Assembly (NCBI GenBank): GCA_019247515.1
Contig: JAFAOS010000504.1
Location: 1-64,000, forward strand
Source of the DNA: Chloroflexota bacterium
GTDB taxonomy: Bacteria; Chloroflexota; UBA6077; CF-72
Length of the DNA stretch: 64,000 nt
Direction: 5' to 3'
The position numbers and the translations under genes are program-made. Positions 16,582 through 25,313 of this stretch are shown in pieces. Position 1 is the stretch's first letter. Each line of letters starts with the position of its first letter. Below the pieces are notes generated by a model. The model worked only from the letters and a program-made list of their open reading frames with translations, searched no databases and was not told where the DNA came from.

Positions 16582-17685
16582 ATGCAGGACACGGTCATCA
16601 CCGACGTCACCACCACCGTGCTGCTCCAACCGGAGGTGGTGGGTTTCCAGGACGCGACGATTCGGCATCGCGGGTCGGGGCGCAGCAGCCTGTTCGTTCA
16701 CATCAAAACCGCCTCCGGCCACGAAGGCTTTGCGCCTGGATTGGCCCTGTCGCGCGAGATCATTCACCGTGTCCTGAAGCCGGCGCTGGTCGGTCAGGAC
16801 CCGCTGTGCATCGAGAAACTCTGGGATGACATGTTCTGGCGCGTGCGTGGTTTCGGACGCAAAGGCCTGGCATTCGCGGCGATCTCGACGGTCGACATCG
16901 CCTTGTGGGACCTGAAAGCCAAGCTGTTCGGCGTGCCGCTGTACCGCCTGCTGGGTCCATTCACGGACCGCGTGCCCATCTACGGTTCCGGCGGCTGGAC
17001 CCACTATTCCGAAGCCGAACTGGTGCGCGAGCAGATGGGCTTCGTCGAACGCGGCATTCCGCGCGTCAAGATGAAAGTCGCCAAGAACTTCGGCCGCGCG
17101 GAGGCGGAGGACGTGCAACGTCTGGCCGCGGTGCGCAAAGCGGTGGGCGACGACGTCGAGATTTACGTGGACGCCAACAACGGCTACTACGCCAAGCAGG
17201 CCATCGGCATGGCTCGCCACCTGGCCGAGTACGACGTCAAGTGGTTCGAAGAACCGGTGCTGGCTGACGACATCGCCGGATTAGCCGCGATCGCGCGTGC
17301 GATCGACATTCCCGTCGCCACGGGTGAGCATGAGTACACCCGTTACGGGTTCAAGGAGCTGATCGCGCAGGGCGGGGCCGACATCGTGCAACCGGACGTG
17401 GGCCGCGTGGGCGGGGTCACGGAGTGGATGAAGGTCGCCCATCTGGCGCACGCCTTCAATTTGCCGGTCGCGCCGCACGCGGTGCAACTCGTGCACCTGC
17501 ACCTGGCGTGCTGCACGCCGAACCTGAAGGTGGTGGAGTACCTCGGGGCGGTGGAGGAGGGCGATCGGGTGTGGTACACAGACTTCCCGGAGCCCGTCGA
17601 CGGCTACTGGTCGCCGTATGCGGACCGCCCGGGGCTGGGGCTCGAGCTCAGCCCAGAGGCGGTCCGGAGATACTCCGTCGACTGA
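16582..17685 (+). CDS. mandelate racemase/muconate-lactonizing (enolase superfamily) enzyme
   Basis: A 367-residue member of the MR/MLE branch of the enolase superfamily, which abstracts the alpha-proton of a carboxylate. The acid/base K-x-K is in RVKMKVAK (about 165). The three metal ligands are in YVDANNGY, WFEEPV and VATGEHEYT, and a C-terminal His lies in PVAPHAVQLVHLH. These place it among sugar-acid dehydratases and racemases; the exact substrate is unknown. It is adjacent to the methyltransferase and converges on the MHS transporter with 3 nt between stops. Such enzymes often act with HpcH-type aldolases, one of which is in the facing operon. Confidence 0.9.
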   Translation: MQDTVITDVTTTVLLQPEVVGFQDATIRHRGSGRSSLFVHIKTASGHEGFAPGLALSREIIHRVLKPALVGQDPLCIEKLWDDMFWRVRGFGRKGLAFAAISTVDIALWDLKAKLFGVPLYRLLGPFTDRVPIYGSGGWTHYSEAELVREQMGFVERGIPRVKMKVAKNFGRAEAEDVQRLAAVRKAVGDDVEIYVDANNGYYAKQAIGMARHLAEYDVKWFEEPVLADDIAGLAAIARAIDIPVATGEHEYTRYGFKELIAQGGADIVQPDVGRVGGVTEWMKVAHLAHAFNLPVAPHAVQLVHLHLACCTPNLKVVEYLGAVEEGDRVWYTDFPEPVDGYWSPYADRPGLGLELSPEAVRRYSVD

Positions 17686-17688
17686 CTT

Positions 17689-19086
17689 CTAACCGGACAC
17701 GTTCGGCGCGGTGGCCGCGGCCGGCTCGACTGGCGACCATACCCCCGCTTCGGACTCGCCGTATTCGTGCGCGATGTCGACGCCCGCGCGCTCCTTCATC
17801 AGCGCAACGGCGATGATGGAGATGATCGCGCACGCCAGGATGTAGAACGCCACCGCGGTGCCCGATCGGAAGGCCGCGAACAGGGCCACGGCGATCAGCG
17901 GCGCCGGACCGCCGGCGAAGACTGACGCGAGCTGATAGCCAATCGACGCGCCGCTGTAGCGCAGTCGGCCCGGGAAACTCTCGGCGATCATCGCCGCCTG
18001 CGGCCCGTACTGCATGTCGTGGGGGATCAGCGAGGTGGCAATGACCAGGAACACCACCACTGGAATTCCCGTGCTCAGGAGTCCGAAGTAGGCAAAGCCG
18101 AACAGACCCGTCAGCGCCGCACCGATGATGTAGATGGGCCGACGGCCGTAGATGTCCGAGAGGTGCCCGAACAGCGGAATCATGATGAAACCGAGAATGG
18201 ACGCCACCATCACCGGCAAGAGGATGAAGTTGCGATCGAAACCGAGGGCCGGCGCCGCGCCGACCGCGTACGTGAAGATGAAGGCGGTGAAAATGTAGAA
18301 GGGAGCCTGCTCGGACATCCGCGCGAGCGCCGCAAGGATGATCTCCCCGGGATGGCGCTTGATGACCTGGACCACCGGCTGTCGCTCGACGCGCTCCTGG
18401 GCCACGAGCTGCTGAAAGATGGGTGTTTCCAGGATGCCCAGTCGGATCCAGAGCCCCACGCCCACCAGGATGATGCTCAGCAGGAACGGAACGCGCCAGC
18501 CCCACGTCACGAAGTCCGGTCCCGAAATGAGGCTGAACGCCAACACGATGACGTTGGCCAGCAGCAGACCCGCTGGCACCCCGAACTGCGGCCAACTGGC
18601 ATTGAAGCCGCGTCGACCGTGACGCCCCCATTCCATCGACAGCAGCACCGATCCGCCCCACTCGCCCCCGACGCCGATACCCTGCACGAAACGCAGGATG
18701 CTGAGAATGATGCCGCCCGCAATCCCGATCGAAGCATAGCCGGGCACCAGCGCGACGAGGAAGGTACCCAGTCCCATGAGCAGCAGGCTGGCGATCAGCG
18801 CGGCCTTACGCCCGATGCGATCGCCATAGTGGCCGAAGATCGCCGCGCCGATGGGTCGGGCTACGAAACCCACGAAATACACGGCGAACGCGTTGAGCTG
18901 ACTGGTCAAGGGGTCCGAGTTTGGAAAAAACAGACCGGCGAAGACCAGGGGCGTGACCGTGCTGTACAGGAAATAGTCGTACCACTCGATGGTCGTGCCA
19001 ACCGTGCTGGCGATGATCGCCCGACGTAAATGTCGAGTGCGCTCTGGGTCCTCTGGCTCTGCGATTGCCGCGGCGCGTGTGCTCAT
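17689..19086 (-). CDS. MFS transporter of the metabolite:H+ symporter (MHS) type
   Basis: A 465-residue, 12-helix inner-membrane symporter. The start contains GTTIEWYDYFLYS, typical of MHS transporters such as ShiA, ProP and KgtP. The conserved loop 2-3 motif GHYGDRIGRKAAL and the helix-5 region RFVQGIGVGGEWGGSVLL are also present. It is likely to import an organic acid with protons. It is the last gene of the minus-strand catabolic run that begins with the Rieske oxygenase, separated from the CinA-like gene by 85 nt. Uptake of the substrate degraded by that operon is the obvious role (inference). Confidence 0.93.
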   Translation of the reverse strand: MSTRAAAIAEPEDPERTRHLRRAIIASTVGTTIEWYDYFLYSTVTPLVFAGLFFPNSDPLTSQLNAFAVYFVGFVARPIGAAIFGHYGDRIGRKAALIASLLLMGLGTFLVALVPGYASIGIAGGIILSILRFVQGIGVGGEWGGSVLLSMEWGRHGRRGFNASWPQFGVPAGLLLANVIVLAFSLISGPDFVTWGWRVPFLLSIILVGVGLWIRLGILETPIFQQLVAQERVERQPVVQVIKRHPGEIILAALARMSEQAPFYIFTAFIFTYAVGAAPALGFDRNFILLPVMVASILGFIMIPLFGHLSDIYGRRPIYIIGAALTGLFGFAYFGLLSTGIPVVVFLVIATSLIPHDMQYGPQAAMIAESFPGRLRYSGASIGYQLASVFAGGPAPLIAVALFAAFRSGTAVAFYILACAIISIIAVALMKERAGVDIAHEYGESEAGVWSPVEPAAATAPNVSG

Positions 19087-19171
19087 TGCGGGTCCTCCAT
19101 AGCAAAGGACGCGCCACGAGTCCGAGCCCGTCCACCCACCTCGTGACGCGCTCTCCGCGATTACTTGGCAC

Positions 19172-19663
19172 TCAGTGTACCGCGCCGATCACCTCGTGGC
19201 AGAGCCGCAGTGCGCCGGCAGCAAAGACCGACATGTTTTCGTGACGATCAGCTGTCCCTGTTTCAAGCGTGCGCGACGCCTCCGACGGGCCGCTGACCGC
19301 CAGACACACATGGCCTGGCGCGTCGCCGTAGCGGTTGCCCGTCGGTCCCGTGGCGCCTGTTTCGCCAATGGCCCACGTGGTCCCGAGCCGCTCGCGGATT
19401 GCGCGCGCCAGCATCAGCGCGTAGGCCTCGGTCGACGCGCGCACGCCCTCGAGGGATGACTCGGGGATTGCCAGCATCGCGTTGCGCGAAGTCCGGGTGT
19501 AGACGACGCCGCCGCCCACGAAATATGCGCTCGCGCCGCCTACCGACAGAAGGGCGGCCGAGATCAGTCCGCCGGCGCTGGATTCGGCCACCGCGATGGT
19601 CTCGTGGCGGTCGACCAGCAGTCGAGCGATTCGTTCGCCGAGCTCCAGCAGCTCGTCCTCCAT
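19172..19663 (-). CDS. CinA C-terminal-domain protein (nicotinamide-nucleotide amidase, PncC-like)
   Basis: A 163-residue stand-alone CinA amidase domain. Family members hydrolyse nicotinamide mononucleotide to nicotinate mononucleotide and ammonia. Hallmarks are the active-site segment AVAESSAGGLISAALLSV (about 24-41), VVYTRTSRNAMLAIP, and the glycine-rich GETGATGPTGNRYGD (about 101-115). The length matches the single-domain form. The gene lies 3 nt from the aldolase gene, inside a catabolic operon, an odd place for NAD salvage. A different amide substrate from the pathway is therefore possible. Confidence 0.88.
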   Translation of the reverse strand: MEDELLELGERIARLLVDRHETIAVAESSAGGLISAALLSVGGASAYFVGGGVVYTRTSRNAMLAIPESSLEGVRASTEAYALMLARAIRERLGTTWAIGETGATGPTGNRYGDAPGHVCLAVSGPSEASRTLETGTADRHENMSVFAAGALRLCHEVIGAVH

Positions 19664-19666
19664 CTC

Positions 19667-20548
19667 TCAGGCGACTCCCACGCGCTGCGACGCCTTGCGA
19701 CCGAGCTGGAGCGCGTTGAACGAGCGTTCGGGCGACGCCATCAGCCAGCGAAAGCCCATATCCAGCAGCCGCTCGACGTTACTGGAGTCCACATGTGGAT
19801 GGCCGCACACCACTCCGGCGTTCTTGCAGGTTGACAGAATCTGGCCGATGGCCGCGGCGACGGTCGGGTGTTCGTACTGGCGCGGAAAGCCCAGGTCCTG
19901 CGACAGGTCGCCTTCGCCAATGAGCACCACGCCAATACCCTTGACCTCGCGCAGGATGTCGGGCAGGTTCTTGATGGCGCGCGCTTCCTCGCACATGACC
20001 ACCACCATCAGCTCGCCGTCGGAGGCCAGCGGCCAGACGTCGGCGCGCTGGTAATACTCCTGTTGGCTCAGACCCCAGTAGCGCGCCGCGGCGCCCGGCG
20101 CGTCGCCGCGCTGACCCGCCGGCGCGTAGAGCGGGGCGGAGCTCGGTCGCGGATAGCGGCACGCGACCACCGCGTTGCGCGCGTCCTCCACCGTGCTCAC
20201 GTGCGGCCAGATCACGCCGTAGACGCCGGAATCCAGCACCTGCTTGGCGATCCACTGGTTCATTTCGCCACCGTTGGGCGGGATGCGCACGAATGGCGCG
20301 ACCGCGGGCGCCAGCGTGGCACTGGTGACGATCTGTCGGCGGTTGAGCATGTACTGCATGCAATCGCGCAGGGCGCGAATGTCGTACGGTCCGTGCTCCA
20401 TCTCGAAGACCACCGCGTCGTACGCCGCATCGGCGATCGCCTGCGCCTGGCTGACCTCCGGGGGTGAGAAGGTGACGAACGTAGGCTGGTTCGACTCCAG
20501 CGCGCGAATGACCGGATTCAAGCGAGGAATGTCAGGCATTGTGGTCAC
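19667..20548 (-). CDS. HpcH/HpaI-type aldolase/lyase
   Basis: A 293-residue TIM-barrel class II pyruvate aldolase or citrate-lyase-beta-like enzyme. Features are AVVFEMEHGPYDIRALRD near residue 46 (catalytic region with the family E-H-x), PFVRIPPNGGEMNQWI, the metal Glu in VVVMCEEARAIKN, and the metal Asp region LIGEGDLSQDLGFP (about 214-227). It is longer than HpaI and carries an insertion around residues 140-180, as in several uncharacterised Chloroflexota and actinobacterial members. It overlaps the upstream flavin monooxygenase gene by 4 nt. It probably cleaves a 2-oxo-4-hydroxy acid made by the other operon enzymes. Confidence 0.88.
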   Translation of the reverse strand: MTTMPDIPRLNPVIRALESNQPTFVTFSPPEVSQAQAIADAAYDAVVFEMEHGPYDIRALRDCMQYMLNRRQIVTSATLAPAVAPFVRIPPNGGEMNQWIAKQVLDSGVYGVIWPHVSTVEDARNAVVACRYPRPSSAPLYAPAGQRGDAPGAAARYWGLSQQEYYQRADVWPLASDGELMVVVMCEEARAIKNLPDILREVKGIGVVLIGEGDLSQDLGFPRQYEHPTVAAAIGQILSTCKNAGVVCGHPHVDSSNVERLLDMGFRWLMASPERSFNALQLGRKASQRVGVA

Positions 20549-21708
20549 ACACCTACTTTCTCAGGGACCCGCGCCGAGAATGCGGGCATCACATCGCGGG
20601 CGAACATGCGCAACTGGGTAATCCACTCGTCCGCGGGCATGCCTTCGGGCCAGTGGAGGACGACGTGCTCCAGTCCTGGATATTCGGCTTCGAGGTCTCG
20701 CAGGCGTTGAATGACTTCGGAGGATGTGCCAACGAGCCACGCTTTCTGGCGAACACCCTCTTCGATGGTCGGCACGCCGCTGGGGGCACCCGGCGTACCC
20801 CATGGCCGCCCCTGTTCATCCGCGTAGCGCACGAATCCAAATGGAGCAAACCACTTGTAGCGCTCGTCATGATACGGACGGACTCCAGCGATGCCGTCCG
20901 CCAGCGAATCGGCCAGGTACAGTCCGGCGCCCCAGGCCAGGTCTTCGCCGGGCAACAGGTTCCGACCAATCTTCGCCGCCTCGTCACGAAACTGACCGAA
21001 GATCTGGCGCGTAATCAGTTCGCCGTTCATGGTCACCATGCCTTTGATACGGTGCTGGACCATGAATGGAATCGACTTGCCGCTGGCAATCGCCTGCCAG
21101 ACCTCGACGGGACGATTGACCGGTCGCGGCACCATCGTCACGTCCCTCAGATCGTACCCGCGGTATTTGACGGGAGCAGGAATGGTGTAGAAGCGCCCCT
21201 TGTGACTCCAGTTCTCCTCGTCGAAGGCTTTGAACATGATCTCCATCTGCTCGCGGAACATCGCCGCGTTGGCCTCGGCGTCGAGCAGCGGACCGCCGAG
21301 TGTCTCAACCTCGCGGGTGTGATAGCCGCGCCCCACGCCCATGACGATGCGTCCGCGGGTGAGATAGTCGGCCATCGCGAAGTCCTCGGCCAGTCGAATC
21401 GGATGCCACATCGGAGTGACGTTGAAGGCGCAGCCGAACTTCAACCGCCGTGTCTGAGTGGCCAGGTACGTGCCCATGAGGATGAGGTTGGGGATCACCT
21501 CGTAACCTTCACGCTGAAAGTGGTGCTCGGCCAGCCAGAGCGTTTCATAACCGAGGTCATCCATCACATGCGCGACGTCCTCGGCCATGGCCATACCTTC
21601 AACCAGGCGCTGATTTGGATACAGGCGTTCATCCGCCGGCGTGCCGTCGCGACCGACGTTGTCGAGCGCAATGTGGCCGACATACAGGACCGAGAACCTG
21701 CTGATCAC
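20545..21708 (-). CDS. LLM-class flavin-dependent monooxygenase
   Basis: A 387-residue luciferase-family TIM barrel. The early strand LGYETLWLAEHHF, the cofactor-binding strand LKFGCAFNVTPMWHPIRLAED, and the phosphate loop RGRIVMGVGRGYHTREVETLG are characteristic of the two-component alkanal-monooxygenase-like group. It overlaps both neighbours by 4 nt, so it is translated as part of a tightly coupled block with the dehydrogenase before it and the aldolase after it. It is likely to hydroxylate or cleave the pathway intermediate with reduced FMN; no dedicated flavin reductase is seen nearby. Confidence 0.9.
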   Translation of the reverse strand: MISRFSVLYVGHIALDNVGRDGTPADERLYPNQRLVEGMAMAEDVAHVMDDLGYETLWLAEHHFQREGYEVIPNLILMGTYLATQTRRLKFGCAFNVTPMWHPIRLAEDFAMADYLTRGRIVMGVGRGYHTREVETLGGPLLDAEANAAMFREQMEIMFKAFDEENWSHKGRFYTIPAPVKYRGYDLRDVTMVPRPVNRPVEVWQAIASGKSIPFMVQHRIKGMVTMNGELITRQIFGQFRDEAAKIGRNLLPGEDLAWGAGLYLADSLADGIAGVRPYHDERYKWFAPFGFVRYADEQGRPWGTPGAPSGVPTIEEGVRQKAWLVGTSSEVIQRLRDLEAEYPGLEHVVLHWPEGMPADEWITQLRMFARDVMPAFSARVPEKVGV

Positions 21709-22616
21709 GGCGTTTTTTCTTTCGCGGTCTCCAGCACGACACCCGCGCGCTCTTCTTGCAGCCTGACGAACACGTCCGGTGACAGTGGACCCCAGCCGCG
21801 GCGCAACGCTTCCTGTTTGTCGCGCTCGACGATCTCGCCGATCGCCATGGGCACATTGAACTCGTGCGCGAGCTCGATGGCCAGGTGGGTGTCCTTAGCG
21901 GACAGGATGCTGGTGAAGCCCGGGTCTTCGAAATGGCGGACAAACAATTGCTTCGGAAACGTATCGACGATCGCGCGGCAGGTCCCGGTGCTCTGCCCGA
22001 TCGCCGTCGCCAGGATGTCCAGGTCGACTCCCGCCTTGACGCCCAGGGACAGGATCTCACCGGCCGCGGCGATCTGCGCCTGCGACGACAGGTTGTTGCA
22101 GAGTTTGACGATGGCGCCGTTGCCGCTGCCACCGCAATAAAACAGACGCTTGCCGAATGCCGACAGTACCGGGCGAACGCGCTCGAAGGCGTCTTTGTCG
22201 CCGCCCACCATGATCGACAGCGTGCCCGCCTCGGCGCCGGTCACGCCGCCGGCCACCGGTGCATCCAGCATCGTGATGCCTTTGGCCGCAAAGGCGGCGC
22301 ACAGCTTGCGGACAGTCGTCGGCGAGTTGCTGGAGAGATCGACATAGATGCTGCCGCTCTGCATGGACTCCAGCAGACCGTCAGGCCCGCTGGCGACGGC
22401 TTCTACCTCCGGCGGCCCCGGCAACGACGTGAACACGATCTCGGCGGCGCTGGCCGCCTCGGCCACGCTGCTGGCCCGCCGCGCGGTGGGCGTCCTGGTC
22501 AGTTGAGTGACGGCTTCCGTCCGCAGGTCAAACGCCGCGACGTCGTGCCCGGCTTCGGCCACGTGACGCGCCATGTGCTGACCCATGTGTCCCAGTCCGA
22601 TGAATCCAACCTGCAT
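21705..22616 (-). CDS. 3-hydroxyisobutyrate dehydrogenase-family NAD(P) oxidoreductase
   Basis: A 303-residue beta-hydroxyacid dehydrogenase. The Rossmann start is VGFIGLGHMGQHMARHVAEAG. The substrate-binding DAPVAGGVTGAEAGTLSIMVG lies near residues 118-138. The catalytic Lys is in NGAIVKLCNN (about 170). Relatives oxidise 3-hydroxyisobutyrate, tartronate semialdehyde or other beta-hydroxy acids. It lies 41 nt after the Rieske oxygenase gene and overlaps the monooxygenase gene by 4 nt. It probably oxidises a hydroxy-acid intermediate. Confidence 0.92.
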   Translation of the reverse strand: MQVGFIGLGHMGQHMARHVAEAGHDVAAFDLRTEAVTQLTRTPTARRASSVAEAASAAEIVFTSLPGPPEVEAVASGPDGLLESMQSGSIYVDLSSNSPTTVRKLCAAFAAKGITMLDAPVAGGVTGAEAGTLSIMVGGDKDAFERVRPVLSAFGKRLFYCGGSGNGAIVKLCNNLSSQAQIAAAGEILSLGVKAGVDLDILATAIGQSTGTCRAIVDTFPKQLFVRHFEDPGFTSILSAKDTHLAIELAHEFNVPMAIGEIVERDKQEALRRGWGPLSPDVFVRLQEERAGVVLETAKEKTP

Positions 22617-22657
22617 TCGGCTATGTCACCACATCGCGCGGTGATGCACCATCGGGG

Positions 22658-23974
22658 TTAGACCGCGGGAATACCTCCGAGCACTTCGCGGCTGAGCCCG
22701 TCGTGGGTGACGAACGCCTTGCGCCGCTCGGCCGTGGCCTCGACCCAGTTCACTCCCCTGGGCAGCACGATGCCGCCTGAGCGCGTGCCGTAGAGTGATG
22801 GGTCCTCCGCACCGGGCGGGGGCGTGCCATTGTCGCGCAGCGCGCGCGCCGCGTCGATGAGCCGCCGCCGCGTGCGGATGATCATCGCGTCGCTGGTGCC
22901 CAGGTGCTCTTCCCAGCGCTTGTAGATCGGCCCCATGCTCTCGGTGACGGCCTGGTCCTGCAGGAAGATGCTGGGGATGCCCGTGTAGCTCTGCATCGAA
23001 CGTTGCTGCTCACGATCGATCTGGTAGTCGTTCGACTCGTTGGCCACGCAGCGGAAGCGATCGAACCAGCCCGTGCCATTCGGATACGTCTCGGTGAAGT
23101 TGAGCGAATTCCCGCGCGGCGTGCCGCCGCGGGCGCCCGCCTTGCTCAGCGTCAGGGCCAGGGTGTGATGGTCGTCCATCGGCACCCACGCACGCGCGCG
23201 GATCTCGAGCCCGAGCACACCGGTCGGGATCATCGCCCAGAACGGGAACAGGAACTGGGCGATCCGGTAATAGACGTGGTCCTCATCGGCCGGTCGGTGC
23301 GCGGTGTACATGACGCCGATGTCGGTTGGCACGACCTCGTACTGTGGGGCGCGGTTGTTGAGTGCGACCTTGCCCCAGCTGCCTTCGGGCGCGTCGCCGG
23401 CGGCCATGGCGCCCGTGTGCAGAAAGACCGTGTGGCCGGTGTCGATGTCGCCTTCGAGCGCCTGCATCCAGTTGCACTCGCGCTGGTAGATGCTCAGCTG
23501 CCATTCACCGTCGGGCAGCATGTTCGGCTCGAGGTCGGGCAGTCGGGGCGGCTCGCGTTTGGAGCCCATGTAGGCCCAGATGATTCCGCCGCGCTCGTGT
23601 GTCGGATAGGCAACCGCCCTGACCTTGGATTTGAAATCGGACTCGGCCGGCTCGTTGGGCATGTCGACGCAGGTGCCGTCGACGTCGAACTTCCAGCCAT
23701 GGTAGACGCAGCGCAGGCCGGCTTCCTCGTTGCGGCCGAAAAACAGCGAGGCGCCGCGATGTGGGCAGTTGTTCTGGAACAGGCCGACCTTGCCGTGCGT
23801 ATCTCGGAAGGCGATGAACTGCTCGCCGAGCAAGGTGACTCGCATCGGATCGCTGTCGGCGTTCGGCAATTCCGAGGACAGGACGGCGGGTATCCAGTAC
23901 TGGCGCATCAGATCGCCCATGGGCGTGCCGGGGCCAACGCGGCACAGCAGCTCGTTGTCTTCCTTACTCAGCAT
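22658..23974 (-). CDS. Rieske non-heme iron oxygenase, alpha subunit (A)
   Basis: A 438-residue oxygenase component. The Rieske [2Fe-2S] motif C-x-H-x17-C-x2-H is present as NCPHRGASLFFG and LRCVYHGWKFD (about residues 67-90). A mononuclear iron site lies in the C-terminal domain around EGDIDTGHTVFLH (about 185-200). The start at 23974 gives MLSKEDNELLCRVGPGTPMG, parallel to its divergent paralogue; longer upstream extensions run antisense through that paralogue. It heads a minus-strand operon with a dehydrogenase, flavin monooxygenase, aldolase, amidase and transporter. The family includes vanillate, carnitine and phthalate oxygenases. No reductase component is adjacent. Confidence 0.93.
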   Translation of the reverse strand: MLSKEDNELLCRVGPGTPMGDLMRQYWIPAVLSSELPNADSDPMRVTLLGEQFIAFRDTHGKVGLFQNNCPHRGASLFFGRNEEAGLRCVYHGWKFDVDGTCVDMPNEPAESDFKSKVRAVAYPTHERGGIIWAYMGSKREPPRLPDLEPNMLPDGEWQLSIYQRECNWMQALEGDIDTGHTVFLHTGAMAAGDAPEGSWGKVALNNRAPQYEVVPTDIGVMYTAHRPADEDHVYYRIAQFLFPFWAMIPTGVLGLEIRARAWVPMDDHHTLALTLSKAGARGGTPRGNSLNFTETYPNGTGWFDRFRCVANESNDYQIDREQQRSMQSYTGIPSIFLQDQAVTESMGPIYKRWEEHLGTSDAMIIRTRRRLIDAARALRDNGTPPPGAEDPSLYGTRSGGIVLPRGVNWVEATAERRKAFVTHDGLSREVLGGIPAV

Positions 23975-24361
23975 GTCTTCGATGTTAGCCCTGGGGGCTA
24001 CCTGGCGTATCCTCAAGGCGTGCTGTCGCGTGAAGAGAACGAGCTTCTCACCAGAGTCGGACCCGGAACACCCATGGGCCAGTTGATGCGCTGTTTCTGG
24101 CAGCCTTTTGCCCTCAGCAGCGAGCTGCCGCACGCCGACAGCGATCCGATTCGCGTGAAGCTGCTCGGCGAAGAGCTGGTGGCGTTTCGCGACACACGCG
24201 GGCAGGTCGGCCTGATCCAGAACAACTGCCCGCACCGCGGCGCTTCGCTGTTTTTCGGCCGCAACGAGGAAGCCGGCCTGCGCTGCGTCTATCACGGCTG
24301 GAAGTTCGACGTCGACGGCACATGCGTCGACATGCCCAACGAGCCGGCCGAGTCCGATTTC
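23633..24361. repeat. inverted repeat, 153-nt arms, within the two Rieske genes
   Basis: Positions 23633-23785 (read on the minus strand) and 24209-24361 (plus strand) encode the same Rieske segment. They differ at 7 of 153 positions by my count, and most differences are synonymous. The rest of the two genes is far less alike. The arms face each other across the shared promoter region. Such DNA-level identity limited to one domain indicates recent gene conversion. Confidence 0.85.
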
Positions 24362-25306
24362 CGCAACAAGGTGACCGCCGCGACCTACCCGACCGTCGAT
24401 CGGGGTGGTGTCGTCTGGGCCTACCTCGGTCCAGGGTCCGCCAAGCGGCCCGCGCCGCCGGAGCTCGAATGGACCCACGTGCCCGAATCGCATCGCATCG
24501 TCACCAAGCGCGTCCAGTTCTGCAACTACCTGCAGAACGTCGAGGGGGAGGTGGACTCCAGCCACGTCTCGTTCCTCCACAGTCGCAATTCCGCGGCCGA
24601 TTCGGCGGGGATCCGCTCGGATGACCTGCGCACCACGCTGCCGAACTACATGGCTCGCGACCGGGCCCCGCGCTTTTTCGTGCTGCCCACCGAGTATGGC
24701 GTGCTCATCGGCGCCCGACGCGACGCCGAGTCCGATTCGTACTACTGGCGCATCACGCAGTTCCTGATGCCGAGCTACACGATGATCCCGTCACCCACTG
24801 GCGCGCCGGTGTCCTTTACCGGCGCCACGCCGATGGACGACCAGCACATGATGGGTTTCACGGCGACCTGGCATCCGGATCGTCCGCTCACCGCGGCCGA
24901 GCGCGCCCAGATCGAATCGTGGACCGGCGTCCACACCGAAGTGGACCCAAAAACCTTCAAGCCGCTCCGCAATCGGGACAATGACTATCTGATCGACCGC
25001 TCGGTACAGCGCTCGGGCGAGTCGTACACCGGTATTCGAGGCATTCGCGAAGAGGACCTGGCAGTCCAGGAATCCATGGGCGACGTGTGCGATCGCACGA
25101 CCGAGCATCTGGGCAGCGCGGACCTGGCGGTGATCGCGATGCGGCGGCGCCTGCTCGAGGCGGTGCGGACATTCCAGGAGCGCCGGGAGACGCCGTACGA
25201 GGCGCGCAACCCGGACGCGTATCGGGTGCGCTCGGCGGCGCTGGTGCTCCCGCGCGACGTGGAGTGGCACACCGGCGCGGCGCACGCCCTGATCGCGTCG
25301 AAATAG
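24020..25306 (+). CDS. Rieske non-heme iron oxygenase, alpha subunit (B)
   Basis: A 428-residue paralogue of the divergent oxygenase A. The GTG start at 24020 gives a product beginning (V)LSREENELLTRVGPGTPMGQ, collinear with A. It has the Rieske cluster ligands in NCPHRGASLFFG and LRCVYHGWKFD and a putative iron site at VEGEVDSSHVSFLHS. The N-terminal Rieske parts of A and B are almost the same, including at the DNA level (see the inverted repeat), while the catalytic domains diverge strongly. The two probably share electron donors but act on different substrates. Only 45 nt separates the two start codons, so both promoters must be packed there or overlap. Confidence 0.93.
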   Translation: MLSREENELLTRVGPGTPMGQLMRCFWQPFALSSELPHADSDPIRVKLLGEELVAFRDTRGQVGLIQNNCPHRGASLFFGRNEEAGLRCVYHGWKFDVDGTCVDMPNEPAESDFRNKVTAATYPTVDRGGVVWAYLGPGSAKRPAPPELEWTHVPESHRIVTKRVQFCNYLQNVEGEVDSSHVSFLHSRNSAADSAGIRSDDLRTTLPNYMARDRAPRFFVLPTEYGVLIGARRDAESDSYYWRITQFLMPSYTMIPSPTGAPVSFTGATPMDDQHMMGFTATWHPDRPLTAAERAQIESWTGVHTEVDPKTFKPLRNRDNDYLIDRSVQRSGESYTGIRGIREEDLAVQESMGDVCDRTTEHLGSADLAVIAMRRRLLEAVRTFQERRETPYEARNPDAYRVRSAALVLPRDVEWHTGAAHALIASK

Positions 25307-25313
25307 GCTGCTC

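Noticed and set aside
20539-22140. 533-residue plus-strand frame across the monooxygenase and dehydrogenase genes
   Set aside because: It is antisense to two clear enzymes in an operon and lacks its own domains.
22904-24019. N-terminal extension of Rieske oxygenase B
   Set aside because: It would be antisense to oxygenase A; the GTG at 24020 aligns exactly with the start of the paralogue.
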